DNA from: Rhizorhabdus phycosphaerae
GTDB taxonomy: Bacteria; Pseudomonadota; Alphaproteobacteria; Sphingomonadales; Sphingomonadaceae
Length of the DNA stretch: 64,000 nucleotides
NCBI RefSeq assembly: GCF_011044255.1
Contig: NZ_CP049107.1
Location: forward strand, 1,612,001-1,676,000
Reading direction: 5' to 3'
The notes beneath the pieces are model-generated. The model did not search any database. It was not told where the DNA came from and worked only from the letters and a program-made list of their open reading frames with translations. Position numbers and translations under genes: made by a program. Shown one piece after another: positions 1-8,590 of this stretch. The stretch's first letter is position 1; each line of letters opens with the position of its first letter.

Positions 1-1
1 C

Positions 2-535
2 GGCATCCGCGCCGCACAGGAGAAGCTGGCAGAGGCCGACCCCAAGCTGCGCTCTGCGAAGATGATGCTGCAGCAGACCGAAATCCGTGCGCCCGTCGCC
101 GGCTATGTCTTCAACCTGACCCAGTTCACCAAGGGCGGCATCGCCGGAGCGGGACAGGTGCTGCTGCAGATCGTGCCGTCGAACACCAAGCTGGTCGTCG
201 CGGCCGAGGTCGCCCCGCGCGACATATCCGACGTGCGCCGCGACATGCCGGCGCGTGTCACGCTGCTCGGCTTCAATCCGCGCCTCGTCTCGCCGGTCGA
301 TGGCAAGGTGACGCTGGTGTCGGCCGATGCCCGTGTGAACGACAAGACCGGACAAAGCCATTTCCTGGTCGAGGTCACCGTGCCGGCCGAGCAGATCGCA
401 AAGGCTGGCCCCAATGTCCGCCTCGCGCCCGGCATGCCGGCCAGCGTCGCGATCGTGACGGGGGAGCGGACGATAATAGACTTCCTGCTCGAACCCTTCA
501 CCGATTCCATGCGCACGGCCCTCCGCGAACGCTGA
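2..535 (+). CDS. HlyD-family type I secretion membrane-fusion protein, C-terminal part (5' end outside window)
   Basis: The reading frame is open from base 2, so the gene begins upstream of the window. The visible part starts with the end of a charged helical hairpin (AAQEKLAEADPKLRSAK), then the lipoyl-like motif EIRAPVAGYV, a beta-barrel section and the C-terminal signature LLEPFTDSMRTALRER, which matches the end of HlyD/PrtE adaptor proteins. Such periplasmic adaptors join an inner-membrane ABC exporter to an outer-membrane TolC-like channel and export unfolded C-terminal-signal substrates. The RTX genes just downstream are the obvious cargo. The ABC ATPase is not in the window and probably lies upstream. 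The next gene starts one base after this stop codon. Confidence 0.9.
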   Translation, partial: GIRAAQEKLAEADPKLRSAKMMLQQTEIRAPVAGYVFNLTQFTKGGIAGAGQVLLQIVPSNTKLVVAAEVAPRDISDVRRDMPARVTLLGFNPRLVSPVDGKVTLVSADARVNDKTGQSHFLVEVTVPAEQIAKAGPNVRLAPGMPASVAIVTGERTIIDFLLEPFTDSMRTALRER

Positions 536-536
536 G

Positions 537-1292
537 ATGACCCGCAAGGTCGATTTCCTCGTCTCGGGGGTCCAGAAGGGCGGCACCAGCGCGCTGTTCG
601 AATATCTGCGCGAGGTGCCCGGCCTTCATCTGCCCGACGTCAAGGAAGCGCATTTCTTCGACGACGAGGAGCAGGACTGGGACCGTCCGGACGAAGCCGC
701 CTATCATGCGCTGTTTCCCGACCGCCCAGGCCGGTGGGGCGAAGCGACGCCGATCTACCTCTACTGGCCGAACGCGATCGAGCGGATCGCACGCTATAAT
801 CCGGCGATGCGGATGATCCTGATCTTCCGCGACCCGGTCGAACGGGCCTGGTCGCACTGGAAGATGGAATATGCCAAGCGCAAGGAGCGCGAGCCCTTTG
901 CCTGGTGCATTCGCGAGGGCCGCGCGCGGCTGACGCCCGGCGATCCGCAGGCGCCCGGCCATCATCGCGTGTTCAGCTATGTCGAACGGGGCTATTACGG
1001 TGCCCAGGTCGAACGGCTGCTCCGCAGCTTCCCCCGCACGCAATGCCTGTTCCTGCGATCGGAGGATCTGCGGACCGACCCCGCGGGGACGATCGCCTCG
1101 GTGTGCGCCTTCCTCGGGGTCGCCCCACCGGCGAACGTGCTGCCCCGCAGCGTACGCGCGGCACGCGACGACATCGACTATCCGTCGCGCCTGACCGCAG
1201 AGGATCTCGTCCTGCTGCGCGGGCTATACCAGGCGGATCTTGCCCGATTCGAGGCGCTTACCGGAATCGACCTCGGCAACTGGAGCCGCTGA
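537..1292 (+). CDS. Sulfotransferase (PAPS-dependent)
   Basis: This 251-residue protein is a probable cytoplasmic sulfotransferase. It has the PAPS 5'-phosphosulfate loop near residues 9-20 (VSGVQKGGTSALF), an acceptor-side stretch TPIYLYWPNAIERI, and the 3'-phosphate binding motif at about residues 98-108 (RDPVERAWSHW). Length fits the heparan/NodH-like sulfotransferase fold. It follows the membrane-fusion gene by a single base, so the two are very likely co-transcribed and translationally linked. That placement between an exporter subunit and its RTX cargo suggests that it sulfates a glycan attached to, or anchoring, the exported protein. The acceptor cannot be read from sequence. Confidence 0.85.
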   Translation: MTRKVDFLVSGVQKGGTSALFEYLREVPGLHLPDVKEAHFFDDEEQDWDRPDEAAYHALFPDRPGRWGEATPIYLYWPNAIERIARYNPAMRMILIFRDPVERAWSHWKMEYAKRKEREPFAWCIREGRARLTPGDPQAPGHHRVFSYVERGYYGAQVERLLRSFPRTQCLFLRSEDLRTDPAGTIASVCAFLGVAPPANVLPRSVRAARDDIDYPSRLTAEDLVLLRGLYQADLARFEALTGIDLGNWSR

Positions 1293-1660
1293 GGGCGCGG
1301 CATCAGCCCAGCAACGACACGACCCTCATCTGCCGGAACACCCGGAAATAGAGGCTCAGGCGCCCAACATCGCCTCGGTTGTAGCGCGATCGTCATTTTT
1401 CTTCGGAAATCGACACGCAGCAGCAGCACGAACATTGGCGTGCCCATAGAAAATAGCGGCGCGGCGCATGAAGAAAGCCATGCTGCGCTGCGCTTTTGTC
1501 TGTTGCGCGGTTGAGAAAGCTTGGCTAAGCAACGTGCTGGGCTTGCTCGTCGAACCATGCCGTGGGGGATCGGTTCGCGGGCGGCAAGGGGTGCCTCCCG
1601 CTCGTGGATCACGGGAGGTTGCGCGCTGCTTGCCCGGGTAAGGTTCAACTGGAGGTTCTA
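1293..1660. other. Leader/intergenic region before RTX protein 1
   Basis: These 368 bases hold no convincing gene on either strand. The AT content rises around 1385-1460, which is consistent with a promoter, but I cannot assign -35/-10 boxes with confidence. The region ends with a strong ribosome binding site, GGAGG at 1651-1655, six bases before the ATG of the RTX gene. Confidence 0.4.
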
Positions 1661-3091
1661 ATGGCTAATTACACTTTTGAAACGATGACGTCGGCCGACG
1701 CCGCCAATTTCACATCGGCTGACACGCTCACCTTCTCGAGCAGCACGCTCACCCCGGCCGACGTCGTCGTGGCTAACAGCGGCAACGCGTTCGACATCAC
1801 CACGCTCACCGCTGGCGGCAAGTCGCTTTCCTTCCCCGGTTCGGCTCTCTCGGGCGCGAACATTCAGTTCGTCAGCTCGTTCATTGCGGGCAGCGGTGCG
1901 ACCCTCGCGGTCGGCACGAACGATGGGGATGAAGTCGGCGTCGAAACCGACAGCGACGGCTCGTTCATCTATGGCTTCGCTGGTAACGATTTCCTGGCTT
2001 CCGACGGTTCGGGCGCGAGCACGATCTCCGGCGGCGACGGCAACGACATCATCACGCTGAACGGCAGCGGTTCTGTCGACGCTGGCGCTGGCAACGACTC
2101 TGTCACTCTGGGCGAAGACACTACCGATGAGGATTCGGTCGTCGTCACGGGTGGCGCGGGCAACGACACCATCACTCTTAACGGCGACGCGGCCGTCACG
2201 ATCACCGGCGGCGCCGGTGCCGATACCGTCAACTCCAACCTCGGAACTGACGGACTCCTCAACATTTCGCTGGGTGATGGCAACGACGTAGCCAACACGG
2301 GCAACGTGTCGGGCGCCACGATCATCGAAGGCGGCGCTGGCGCTGACTTCATCACTGGCGGCAGCAGCAACGACCGTCTCTATGGTCAGAGCGCTGCTGG
2401 TGGCGCCGACGGTAACGACATCATCGAAGGCCGCAACGGCTCGGATTACATCCAGGGTAACGCCGGCGCGGATACGCTCGATGGCGGCAACGGCAGCGAT
2501 CGCATTTTCGGCGGTGCAGACAACGACACCATCAACGGCGATGACGGCAACGACACCGTCAACGGCAACAAGGGTGACGACATCATCGACGGCGGCCTCG
2601 GCAACGACTCGCTGCGCGGCGGTGCCGATGACGACATCGTCAATGGTGAAGACGGCAACGACGTCATCCTCGGCGATGCCGGCGATGACGAGATCACCGG
2701 TGGTGCGGGTGTTGACATCCTGACCGGCGGCGCAGGCAACGACGTATTCGTCTTCGCCGAAGGCGACGCCGACGTTCTGACCATCGACGACGAGACCGTT
2801 ACCGATCGCGTGACCGATTTCTCGACCGGCGACCTCATCGACCTCGGCTTCACCGTCGAAGAAGTCAGCGATGCTCCGGGCCTGATCTTCACCACTGTCG
2901 ATGCGGCCTTCAACTACGCTGATGAAGCCAACCTCGACGCAGGCGAAGTGCTTGCTCTGACCGTCGGCACCGACACCTATCTGTTCTACAACGATGAAGG
3001 TGCTCTGGGTTCCGTGACGTCGGCTATTGCCTTCACCGGCGTGACCACCCTCACGACGGACAGCTTCGTCGAAGCCTCCGTCGCTCCCTGA
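1661..3091 (+). CDS. RTX calcium-binding secreted protein, paralogue 1 (S-layer-like)
   Basis: This acidic 476-residue protein has no Sec signal peptide. Its N-terminal module of about 85 residues (beginning MANYTFETMTSADAANF, with TADVV-like and SFPGSALSG blocks) is shared almost verbatim with the three following genes. The middle is a run of GGxGxDxUx nonapeptides (for example GGAGNDTITLNG, GGADNDTINGDDGNDTVNG), each expected to form a calcium-bound beta-roll turn outside the cell. The C-terminus (FSTGDLIDLGF, then TDTYLFYND and FTGVTTLTTDSFV) looks like an uncleaved type I secretion signal. The ATG at 1661 was chosen because GGAGG at 1651-1655 precedes it and all paralogues begin MANY. A terminator follows directly. 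Likely function is structural or adhesive; no catalytic domain is visible. Confidence 0.88.
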   Translation: MANYTFETMTSADAANFTSADTLTFSSSTLTPADVVVANSGNAFDITTLTAGGKSLSFPGSALSGANIQFVSSFIAGSGATLAVGTNDGDEVGVETDSDGSFIYGFAGNDFLASDGSGASTISGGDGNDIITLNGSGSVDAGAGNDSVTLGEDTTDEDSVVVTGGAGNDTITLNGDAAVTITGGAGADTVNSNLGTDGLLNISLGDGNDVANTGNVSGATIIEGGAGADFITGGSSNDRLYGQSAAGGADGNDIIEGRNGSDYIQGNAGADTLDGGNGSDRIFGGADNDTINGDDGNDTVNGNKGDDIIDGGLGNDSLRGGADDDIVNGEDGNDVILGDAGDDEITGGAGVDILTGGAGNDVFVFAEGDADVLTIDDETVTDRVTDFSTGDLIDLGFTVEEVSDAPGLIFTTVDAAFNYADEANLDAGEVLALTVGTDTYLFYNDEGALGSVTSAIAFTGVTTLTTDSFVEASVAP

Positions 3092-3115
3092 TCCATCAGG
3101 ACAGGTACAAGGATC

Positions 3116-3146
3116 GGGGCGGCCGAAGGGCCGCCCCTTTTCTTTT
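3116..3146 (+). terminator. Rho-independent terminator after RTX protein 1
   Basis: A 9-bp perfect GC stem (GGGGCGGCC / GGCCGCCCC, 3116-3124 with 3129-3137) and a GAAG loop are followed by TTTTCTTTT. It lies 24 bases after the stop codon. The same stem sequence recurs in slightly altered form after RTX proteins 2 and 4. Confidence 0.92.
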
Positions 3147-3562
3147 GTGCCAACGATATCGCACAACGCAGGGCCGACCTTCTCGGGACGTCCGCCCGGA
3201 CCATCTGCCTCTCATCGCCTCCGGAAAGCCGTCAGCGACCCAGCGTAGCCGCCCCTTGAAAATCGTCCACATTGCCCCCTGCCCGACCGCCCCATCGACC
3301 ATGCTGAACCATCGGCCGCGCGCAGAGCGGGGGCGGTCGACCCAGAAAATGAGACTTGGGAAATCCGCGTGGAGCCCCCGCGCGCGGACAACTTCTACCT
3401 CGGTGAGGCATAGGGGAAAGCCCGGCTGCGGCACCGCTCTTTACCCCGCAGTTACGGAATCAAAATATCTATGCGCGTCCCGTGATCATGATATAAGCGG
3501 CGCCGAGGACGCTGTCTGTCTTGTCGACGCCACATGCGGCCGGGGGCTCACTGGAGTGAATG
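3147..3562. other. Intergenic region between RTX proteins 1 and 2
   Basis: These 416 bases show no supported gene. An AT-rich patch around 3460-3497 (containing GATATAAG) could be a promoter for the second RTX gene, but I cannot identify a matching -35 box. A Shine-Dalgarno-like GGAG lies at 3553-3556. Confidence 0.35.
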
Positions 3563-5068
3563 ATGGCTAATTATACTTTCGAAACAATGACGTCGGCTGA
3601 CGCCGCCAATCTGGTGGCAGGCGATGTACTTACCTTCTCGAGCAGCACGCTCACCCCGGCCGACGTCGTCGTGGCGAACAGCGGCAACGCGTTTGACATC
3701 ACCACGCTGACCGCTGGCGGCAAGTCGCTCTCCTTCCCTGGTGCAGCCCTCTCGGACGCGAATATCCAGTTCGTCAGCTCTTTCATCGCGGGCAGCGGCG
3801 CGACCCTCGTGGTCGGTACCAATGGCGCCGATCAGGGGCCTGGCGGCGTCCTTGAACTGGGCACGGACGACGATGGCTCGTACATCTATGGCTTCGCCGG
3901 CAACGACGTGATCGATTCCACCGGCTCCGGTGCTGTTACGATCCTGGGCGGTGACGGCAATGACCTCATTTTCTCGGCTGGCGGCGGTTCGATCGACGGC
4001 GGCGCCGGCGATGACGAGATCGACTCGGATACCGATGACACGATTGTGATCGTCGGCGGTGCCGGTGATGACCAGATCGATATCCAGGGCAGCCCGGAAG
4101 CGACGATCACGGCCGGGGCGGGCGACGACAGCGTCCAGGTCGACAGCGACAGCGAGGGCCTTCTGAACATCACCCTGGGTGACGGCAATGACGTGTTCGA
4201 GGGTAACGGCAGCGATTCGACCTCGATCGTCGAAGGCGGCGCTGGTGCGGACGTCATCGAAGGCGGCGACGGCAACGACCGCCTCTATGGTCAGAGCGCT
4301 GCCGGCGGCGCCGACGGCAATGACACCATCTCCGGCGGCGAGGGTTCGGATTATCTGCAGGGCAATGCCGGCAGCGATACGCTCGATGGCGGACGTGGCT
4401 CCGACCGCATCTTCGGTGGTGCCGACAATGACACGATCCGTGGCGATGACGGCAACGACACCGTCAACGGCAACAAGGGCGAAGATCTGATCGACGGCGG
4501 CGACGGCAACGACTCACTGCGCGGCGGTGCCGATGACGACATCATCTGGGGCGGTTTCGCCGGTGAAAACGCGCTTCTCGTGGGCAGCGGCAACGACGTC
4601 ATCCTCGGGGATGCCGGCGACGACACGCTGATCGGCGGTGCAGGCAACGACACGATCGACATCCTCACTGGCGGTGCCGGTAACGACGTCTTCGTGTTCG
4701 AGAGTGGCGATGCTGCCATCGCCACTATCGGCGATGATACGCTGACCGATCGCATCACCGATTTCACTACCGGTGACAAGATCGACATCGGCCACGAAGT
4801 CACCGACGTCACCTCGGCTCCGGGTCTGATCTTCACCACCGTCGAGGCGGCGTTCAACTATGCCAACGATGCGGAGGTGGCTGAAGGTGAGGTTCTCGCG
4901 CTGACCGTCGGCACCGACACTTATCTGTTCTACAACGCAGCCAACGATGAAGGCTCGGTTGACTCGGCGATCGCTCTTACCGGCGTGACCACGGTGACCA
5001 CGGCGAGCTTCGTCGCTGCGGACTTCTTCGATGTAGCGGACGCCTTCGGCTTCGCCATCATCTCCTGA
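3563..5068 (+). CDS. RTX calcium-binding secreted protein, paralogue 2 (S-layer-like)
   Basis: This 501-residue paralogue is the longest of the four. It has the same N-terminal module (MANYTFETMTSADAANL), a central RTX beta-roll block and the C-terminal GDKIDI / GTDTYLFYN / TGVTTVTTASFV export region. It is longer because of an insertion (WGGFAGENALLVGSGND) in the last third and an extra NDTIDI turn that it shares with paralogue 4. Two ATG codons lie in tandem (3560, 3563); 3563 is preferred because GGAG at 3553-3556 is six bases upstream and the encoded start then equals MANY in the others. The first 250 bases are nearly identical to paralogue 1 at the DNA level, which points to recent duplication or gene conversion. 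Export through the upstream type I system is inferred. Confidence 0.88.
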   Translation: MANYTFETMTSADAANLVAGDVLTFSSSTLTPADVVVANSGNAFDITTLTAGGKSLSFPGAALSDANIQFVSSFIAGSGATLVVGTNGADQGPGGVLELGTDDDGSYIYGFAGNDVIDSTGSGAVTILGGDGNDLIFSAGGGSIDGGAGDDEIDSDTDDTIVIVGGAGDDQIDIQGSPEATITAGAGDDSVQVDSDSEGLLNITLGDGNDVFEGNGSDSTSIVEGGAGADVIEGGDGNDRLYGQSAAGGADGNDTISGGEGSDYLQGNAGSDTLDGGRGSDRIFGGADNDTIRGDDGNDTVNGNKGEDLIDGGDGNDSLRGGADDDIIWGGFAGENALLVGSGNDVILGDAGDDTLIGGAGNDTIDILTGGAGNDVFVFESGDAAIATIGDDTLTDRITDFTTGDKIDIGHEVTDVTSAPGLIFTTVEAAFNYANDAEVAEGEVLALTVGTDTYLFYNAANDEGSVDSAIALTGVTTVTTASFVAADFFDVADAFGFAIIS

Positions 5069-5092
5069 TCCTTCTGGACAGGCAAAAAGATC

Positions 5093-5123
5093 GGGGCGGC
5101 CGAAAGGTCGCCCCTTTTCTTTT
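5093..5123 (+). terminator. Rho-independent terminator after RTX protein 2
   Basis: The stem GGGGCGGCC (5093-5101) pairs with GGTCGCCCC (5106-5114) through one G-T wobble, with a GAAA tetraloop and then TTTTCTTTT. It is clearly homologous to the terminator after RTX protein 1. Confidence 0.92.
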
Positions 5124-5446
5124 GTATGCTCCTCGCCTGCCAGTCAGCTATGAATCCGATGAAGCCGCTCGATCAAGCATGGCCTCGCTCAGAGCGCTTC
5201 ACCTTTCAGAGAAGACCGTCATCTATCTTCTCCCGTCACGTGCCCGGCCTTCTATGATCGGCTGAAACACGCTCGCCGCGTCGCTTTCGCATCGCACCTG
5301 GGGCGAAATCCATCGAACGCGCAGCACGTCCCGACGAAAATTTTTCGATCCTCCAGGCCCTTGTCAGCCCATCGGACGTTTCAGACAGCAGTTCGCCCCT
5401 CGGCGAGCGCGCCCGATGATCCCGCTAGGTCCAACTGGAGTTCCCC
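5124..5446. other. Intergenic region between RTX proteins 2 and 3
   Basis: These 323 bases contain no supported gene. The sequence is unlike the gap between RTX 1 and 2 apart from the last ~15 bases, where CAACTGGAG precedes the ATG as it does before paralogue 1. A separate promoter is inferred because a terminator precedes this gap. Confidence 0.35.
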
Positions 5447-6880
5447 ATGGCCAATTACACGTTCGAGACGATGACCTCGGCCGAAGCCGCCAATCTGATG
5501 GCCGGCGACACGCTGACCTTCTCCTCCTCAACGCTCACTCCCGCCGACTTGGCCGTAGCCAATAGCGGCAACGCGTTCGACATCACCACCATTACGGCCG
5601 ACGGCAAGACGCTCTCCTTCCCCGGCGCCGCGCTTTCGGGCAGCAGCATCCAGTTCGTCAGCTCGTTCATCGCTGGCAGCGGTGCGACGCTGGAAATCGG
5701 TTCCAATGCGTCCGAGAACCTGACCCTCAACACCAGCGACGACGGCTCCTATCTTTACGGCTTTGCCGGCAACGACACGATCGAATCGATCGGCACCGGC
5801 GCAGCAACCCTGTCCGGCGGCGACGGCAATGACGACATCACCGCATTCGGCGGTGGCTCGATCGACGGCGGCGCGGGCAATGACGACATTACCTCAACCG
5901 CAATCGAGGACCTGATCATCGCCGGTGGCACAGGCAATGACGCCATCCTGTTGAATGGCGGCGGCGCGGTCACCGTAGCCGGCGGGGCCGGAGACGACAG
6001 CGTGACCGTCGATGCCGATGGTACCGGCCTGTTCAACATCGCGCTCGATGACGGCAACGACGTCTTCAACGCCAATGGCTCGGATACGACGGTCATCGTC
6101 AACGGTGGCAGCGGAGCCGACACGCTGACCGGCGGCGACGGCAATGATCGCCTTTATGGGCAGAGCGCCAGCGGCGGCATAGACGGCAATGATAGCATCA
6201 GCGGTGGTGACGGTTCCGACTATCTGCAGGGCAATGCCGGCGTCGACACGCTGAACGGTGAAGATGGCAGCGACCGGATCTTCGGCGGCGCCGACAATGA
6301 CGCCATTTCTGGCGGCGACGGCAACGACAGCGTCAACGGCAACAAGGGCGAAGACGAGATTTTCGGCGGTGCTGGAAACGATTCCCTGCGCGGCGGCGCC
6401 GATAACGATCTGATCTCCGGCGACAGCGGCAATGACGTCATTCAGGGCGATGCAGGCGACGATATCGTCATCGGTGGTGTTGGGGCCGACATTCTGTCAG
6501 GCGGCGCAGGCAACGATCTTTTCGTGTTCCGCGATACCGATGCCAACCAGCTGACCGTCGATGACACTGTCTTCACCGACCGGATCACCGATTTCGGCGC
6601 TGGCGACAAGATCGACCTCGGCTTCGCGGTGAGCGAGGTGGGCGACGCGCCCGGCCTTGTCTTCACCACGACCGATGCCGCGTTCGATTATGCCGCCACG
6701 GCAACGCTCGCCAATGGCGAAGTCCTTGCCCTGACGGTCGGCGCCGACACCTATCTCTTCTATGATGCGGACGGTTCGGGCGGCGCCAATTCGGCAACGT
6801 CGGCGATCGCGCTGAACGGCGTCACCAGCGTGACCACGGCCAGCTTCGTCGCGGACGATTTCTATCAGCTCGCAGGCTGA
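5447..6880 (+). CDS. RTX calcium-binding secreted protein, paralogue 3 (S-layer-like)
   Basis: This 477-residue paralogue has the same three-part layout as its neighbours: an N-terminal MANYTFETMTSAEAANL module, a central RTX region with GGxGND repeats (GGDGNDSVNGNKGEDEIFGGAGND) and a C-terminal secretion region (GAGDKIDLGF, GADTYLFYDADG, NGVTSVTTASFV). ATG 5447 follows CTGGAG by six bases. It lacks the NDTIDI insertion of paralogues 2 and 4, so in that respect it groups with paralogue 1. There is no signal peptide and no recognisable enzyme domain. The expected location is the cell surface or medium after ATP-driven one-step export. Confidence 0.88.
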   Translation: MANYTFETMTSAEAANLMAGDTLTFSSSTLTPADLAVANSGNAFDITTITADGKTLSFPGAALSGSSIQFVSSFIAGSGATLEIGSNASENLTLNTSDDGSYLYGFAGNDTIESIGTGAATLSGGDGNDDITAFGGGSIDGGAGNDDITSTAIEDLIIAGGTGNDAILLNGGGAVTVAGGAGDDSVTVDADGTGLFNIALDDGNDVFNANGSDTTVIVNGGSGADTLTGGDGNDRLYGQSASGGIDGNDSISGGDGSDYLQGNAGVDTLNGEDGSDRIFGGADNDAISGGDGNDSVNGNKGEDEIFGGAGNDSLRGGADNDLISGDSGNDVIQGDAGDDIVIGGVGADILSGGAGNDLFVFRDTDANQLTVDDTVFTDRITDFGAGDKIDLGFAVSEVGDAPGLVFTTTDAAFDYAATATLANGEVLALTVGADTYLFYDADGSGGANSATSAIALNGVTSVTTASFVADDFYQLAG

Positions 6881-6901
6881 TCGAAGCATTTCGTTATGAA
6901 A

Positions 6902-6929
6902 GGGGGTGGCCACAGGCTGCCCCCTTTTT
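6902..6929 (+). terminator. Rho-independent terminator after RTX protein 3
   Basis: GGGGGTGGC (6902-6910) pairs with GCTGCCCCC (6916-6924) through G-T wobbles, followed by TTTTT. Its sequence differs from the other three RTX terminators. Confidence 0.85.
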
Positions 6930-7054
6930 CATGCCTGGTGCTCGCGGATCGCGGATCGGCTTGTGTTTGGCGGTTCGGACGACATAAGGGACCGTGACGG
7001 TGGGAGAACGAGCATCTCCGGTCCGTTTAACCCATGTTCCGACCGGAGACTTCA

Positions 7055-8488
7055 ATGGCGAACTATAATTTCGAGACGATGACTTCGGCGGATGCCGGCA
7101 ATTTGCTGGCTGGCGACACGCTTACCTTCTCCGGCAGCACGCTGACGCCGGCCGATGTCGTCGTCGCGAACAGCGCCAACAGCTTCGATATCACCACGCT
7201 GACGGCAGGCGGAAAGTCGCTTTCCTTCCCCGGCACCGCCCTGGCTGGCGCGAACATCAAGTTCGCCAGTTCCTTCATCGCGGGAAGCAGCGCGACGCTC
7301 ATCGTTGGGGCCAACGGGGCCGACAACCTGTTCCTGAACACCGACGATGATGGCTCGGCGATGTACGGCTTTGCCGGCGACGACAGCATCGGATCGTTCG
7401 GCACGGGCACGACCACCATTTCCGGCGGTGACGGCAACGACATCATCAATGCCTTTGGCGGCGGATCGATCGACGGCGGCGCAGGCAACGACCAAATCAC
7501 CTCTACCACTGTCGATGACCTCAGCATCACCGGCGGCGCGGGTGATGACAGCATCCTTGTAAACGGAACCGGCGACGCGACGATCTCTGGCGGTGCGGGT
7601 GTCGACATAGTCACCATCAACTCGACCGCCGATGGCGTCTTCTCCATCTCGCTGGACGACGGCAACGACGTGATGAGCGCGAGCAGCTCCGATGCCACGC
7701 TCGTCGTCAATGGCGGCGGGGGTGCGGATTCGATCACGGGCGGCACCGGCAATGATCGCCTCTATGGCCAAAGTGCCGCCGGCGGTGCCGACGGCAACGA
7801 CAATATCAATGGCCGTGGCGGCGCCGATTATATCCAGGGCAATGCCGGTGCGGACACGCTGAGTGGCGCGGAGGGCAGCGACCGCATTTTCGGCGGTGCG
7901 GACAATGACGTCATCAACGGCGACGCCGGCAACGACACCGTCAACGGCAATAAGGGTGCCGACCAGATCAGCGGCGGCGACGGCAATGATTCGCTCCGTG
8001 GCGGCGCCGACGACGACCTCATTTTTGGCGAAGACGGCAATGACGTCATCCTCGGCGATGCCGGCGATGATACGCTGATCGGCGGCTCGGGCGAAGATAC
8101 GATTGACATTCTCACCGGCGGTGCGGGTAATGACATCTTCGTCTTCAGCCGCAGCGACGCCGCAGTGGCAACGATCGACGGCGCGACGCTGACCGATCGC
8201 ATCACAGACTTCACGACAGGCGACAAGCTGGACCTGGGCTTCGAGGTCCTTGAGGTCAGCGCAGCTCCGGGCATCCAGTTCACGACTGTCCAGGCCGCAT
8301 TTGACTATGCTGGAACTGTCACGCTCGACGACAATGAGGTGTTGGCACTGAAGGTCGGCACGGACACCTATCTGTTCTACAGGGATAACGGTCAGGATGG
8401 AGCCGTCAACTCGGCGATCACCCTCACTGGCGTGACCGCGCTCACCACCGCCAGCTTCGTCGATGAAGATTTCTTCAGCTTCGCCTGA
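7055..8488 (+). CDS. RTX calcium-binding secreted protein, paralogue 4 (S-layer-like)
   Basis: This 477-residue protein begins MANYNFETMTSADAGNL, slightly diverged from the other three. The central region keeps RTX turns (GGDGNDIINAFGGGSIDGG, GGADNDVINGDAGND), and the end keeps GDKLDLGF, GTDTYLFYRDNG and TGVTALTTASFV. It shares the NDTIDI-type extra turn with paralogue 2 (here EDTIDI). An in-frame ATG at 7034 exists, but the ATG at 7055 is preferred: CCGGAGA lies at 7044-7050 and the start then matches the family. The gap to paralogue 3 is only about 125 bases, much shorter than the other two. Confidence 0.88.
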   Translation: MANYNFETMTSADAGNLLAGDTLTFSGSTLTPADVVVANSANSFDITTLTAGGKSLSFPGTALAGANIKFASSFIAGSSATLIVGANGADNLFLNTDDDGSAMYGFAGDDSIGSFGTGTTTISGGDGNDIINAFGGGSIDGGAGNDQITSTTVDDLSITGGAGDDSILVNGTGDATISGGAGVDIVTINSTADGVFSISLDDGNDVMSASSSDATLVVNGGGGADSITGGTGNDRLYGQSAAGGADGNDNINGRGGADYIQGNAGADTLSGAEGSDRIFGGADNDVINGDAGNDTVNGNKGADQISGGDGNDSLRGGADDDLIFGEDGNDVILGDAGDDTLIGGSGEDTIDILTGGAGNDIFVFSRSDAAVATIDGATLTDRITDFTTGDKLDLGFEVLEVSAAPGIQFTTVQAAFDYAGTVTLDDNEVLALKVGTDTYLFYRDNGQDGAVNSAITLTGVTALTTASFVDEDFFSFA

Positions 8489-8512
8489 TCCGCAGAGGCG
8501 GACCGATGAAGG

Positions 8513-8543
8513 GGGGCGACCGAAAGGTCGCCCCTTTCTTTTT
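8513..8543 (+). terminator. Terminator between RTX protein 4 and the convergent glycan operon
   Basis: GGGGCGACC (8513-8521), loop GAAA and GGTCGCCCC (8526-8534) form a perfect 9-bp stem, followed by TTTCTTTTT. It sits between two convergent transcription units and may limit read-through from RTX 4 into the opposite-strand glycosyltransferase. Confidence 0.92.
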
Positions 8544-8590
8544 ACAAGAGTTACCGGCCAAGCGGCGGCCCGCCGGGTCGGGGCCGCGCT

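Noticed and set aside
2400-2760. Short direct repeats that might suggest a CRISPR array
   Set aside because: They are in-frame RTX nonapeptide codons (GGxGxD) of variable sequence, with no constant repeat and no spacers.
1658-3166. Minus-strand open frame of about 500 codons opposite RTX gene 1
   Set aside because: The repetitive Val/Ala/Asp translation is the reverse of the RTX repeats, and the plus strand has start, repeats, C-terminal signal and terminator.
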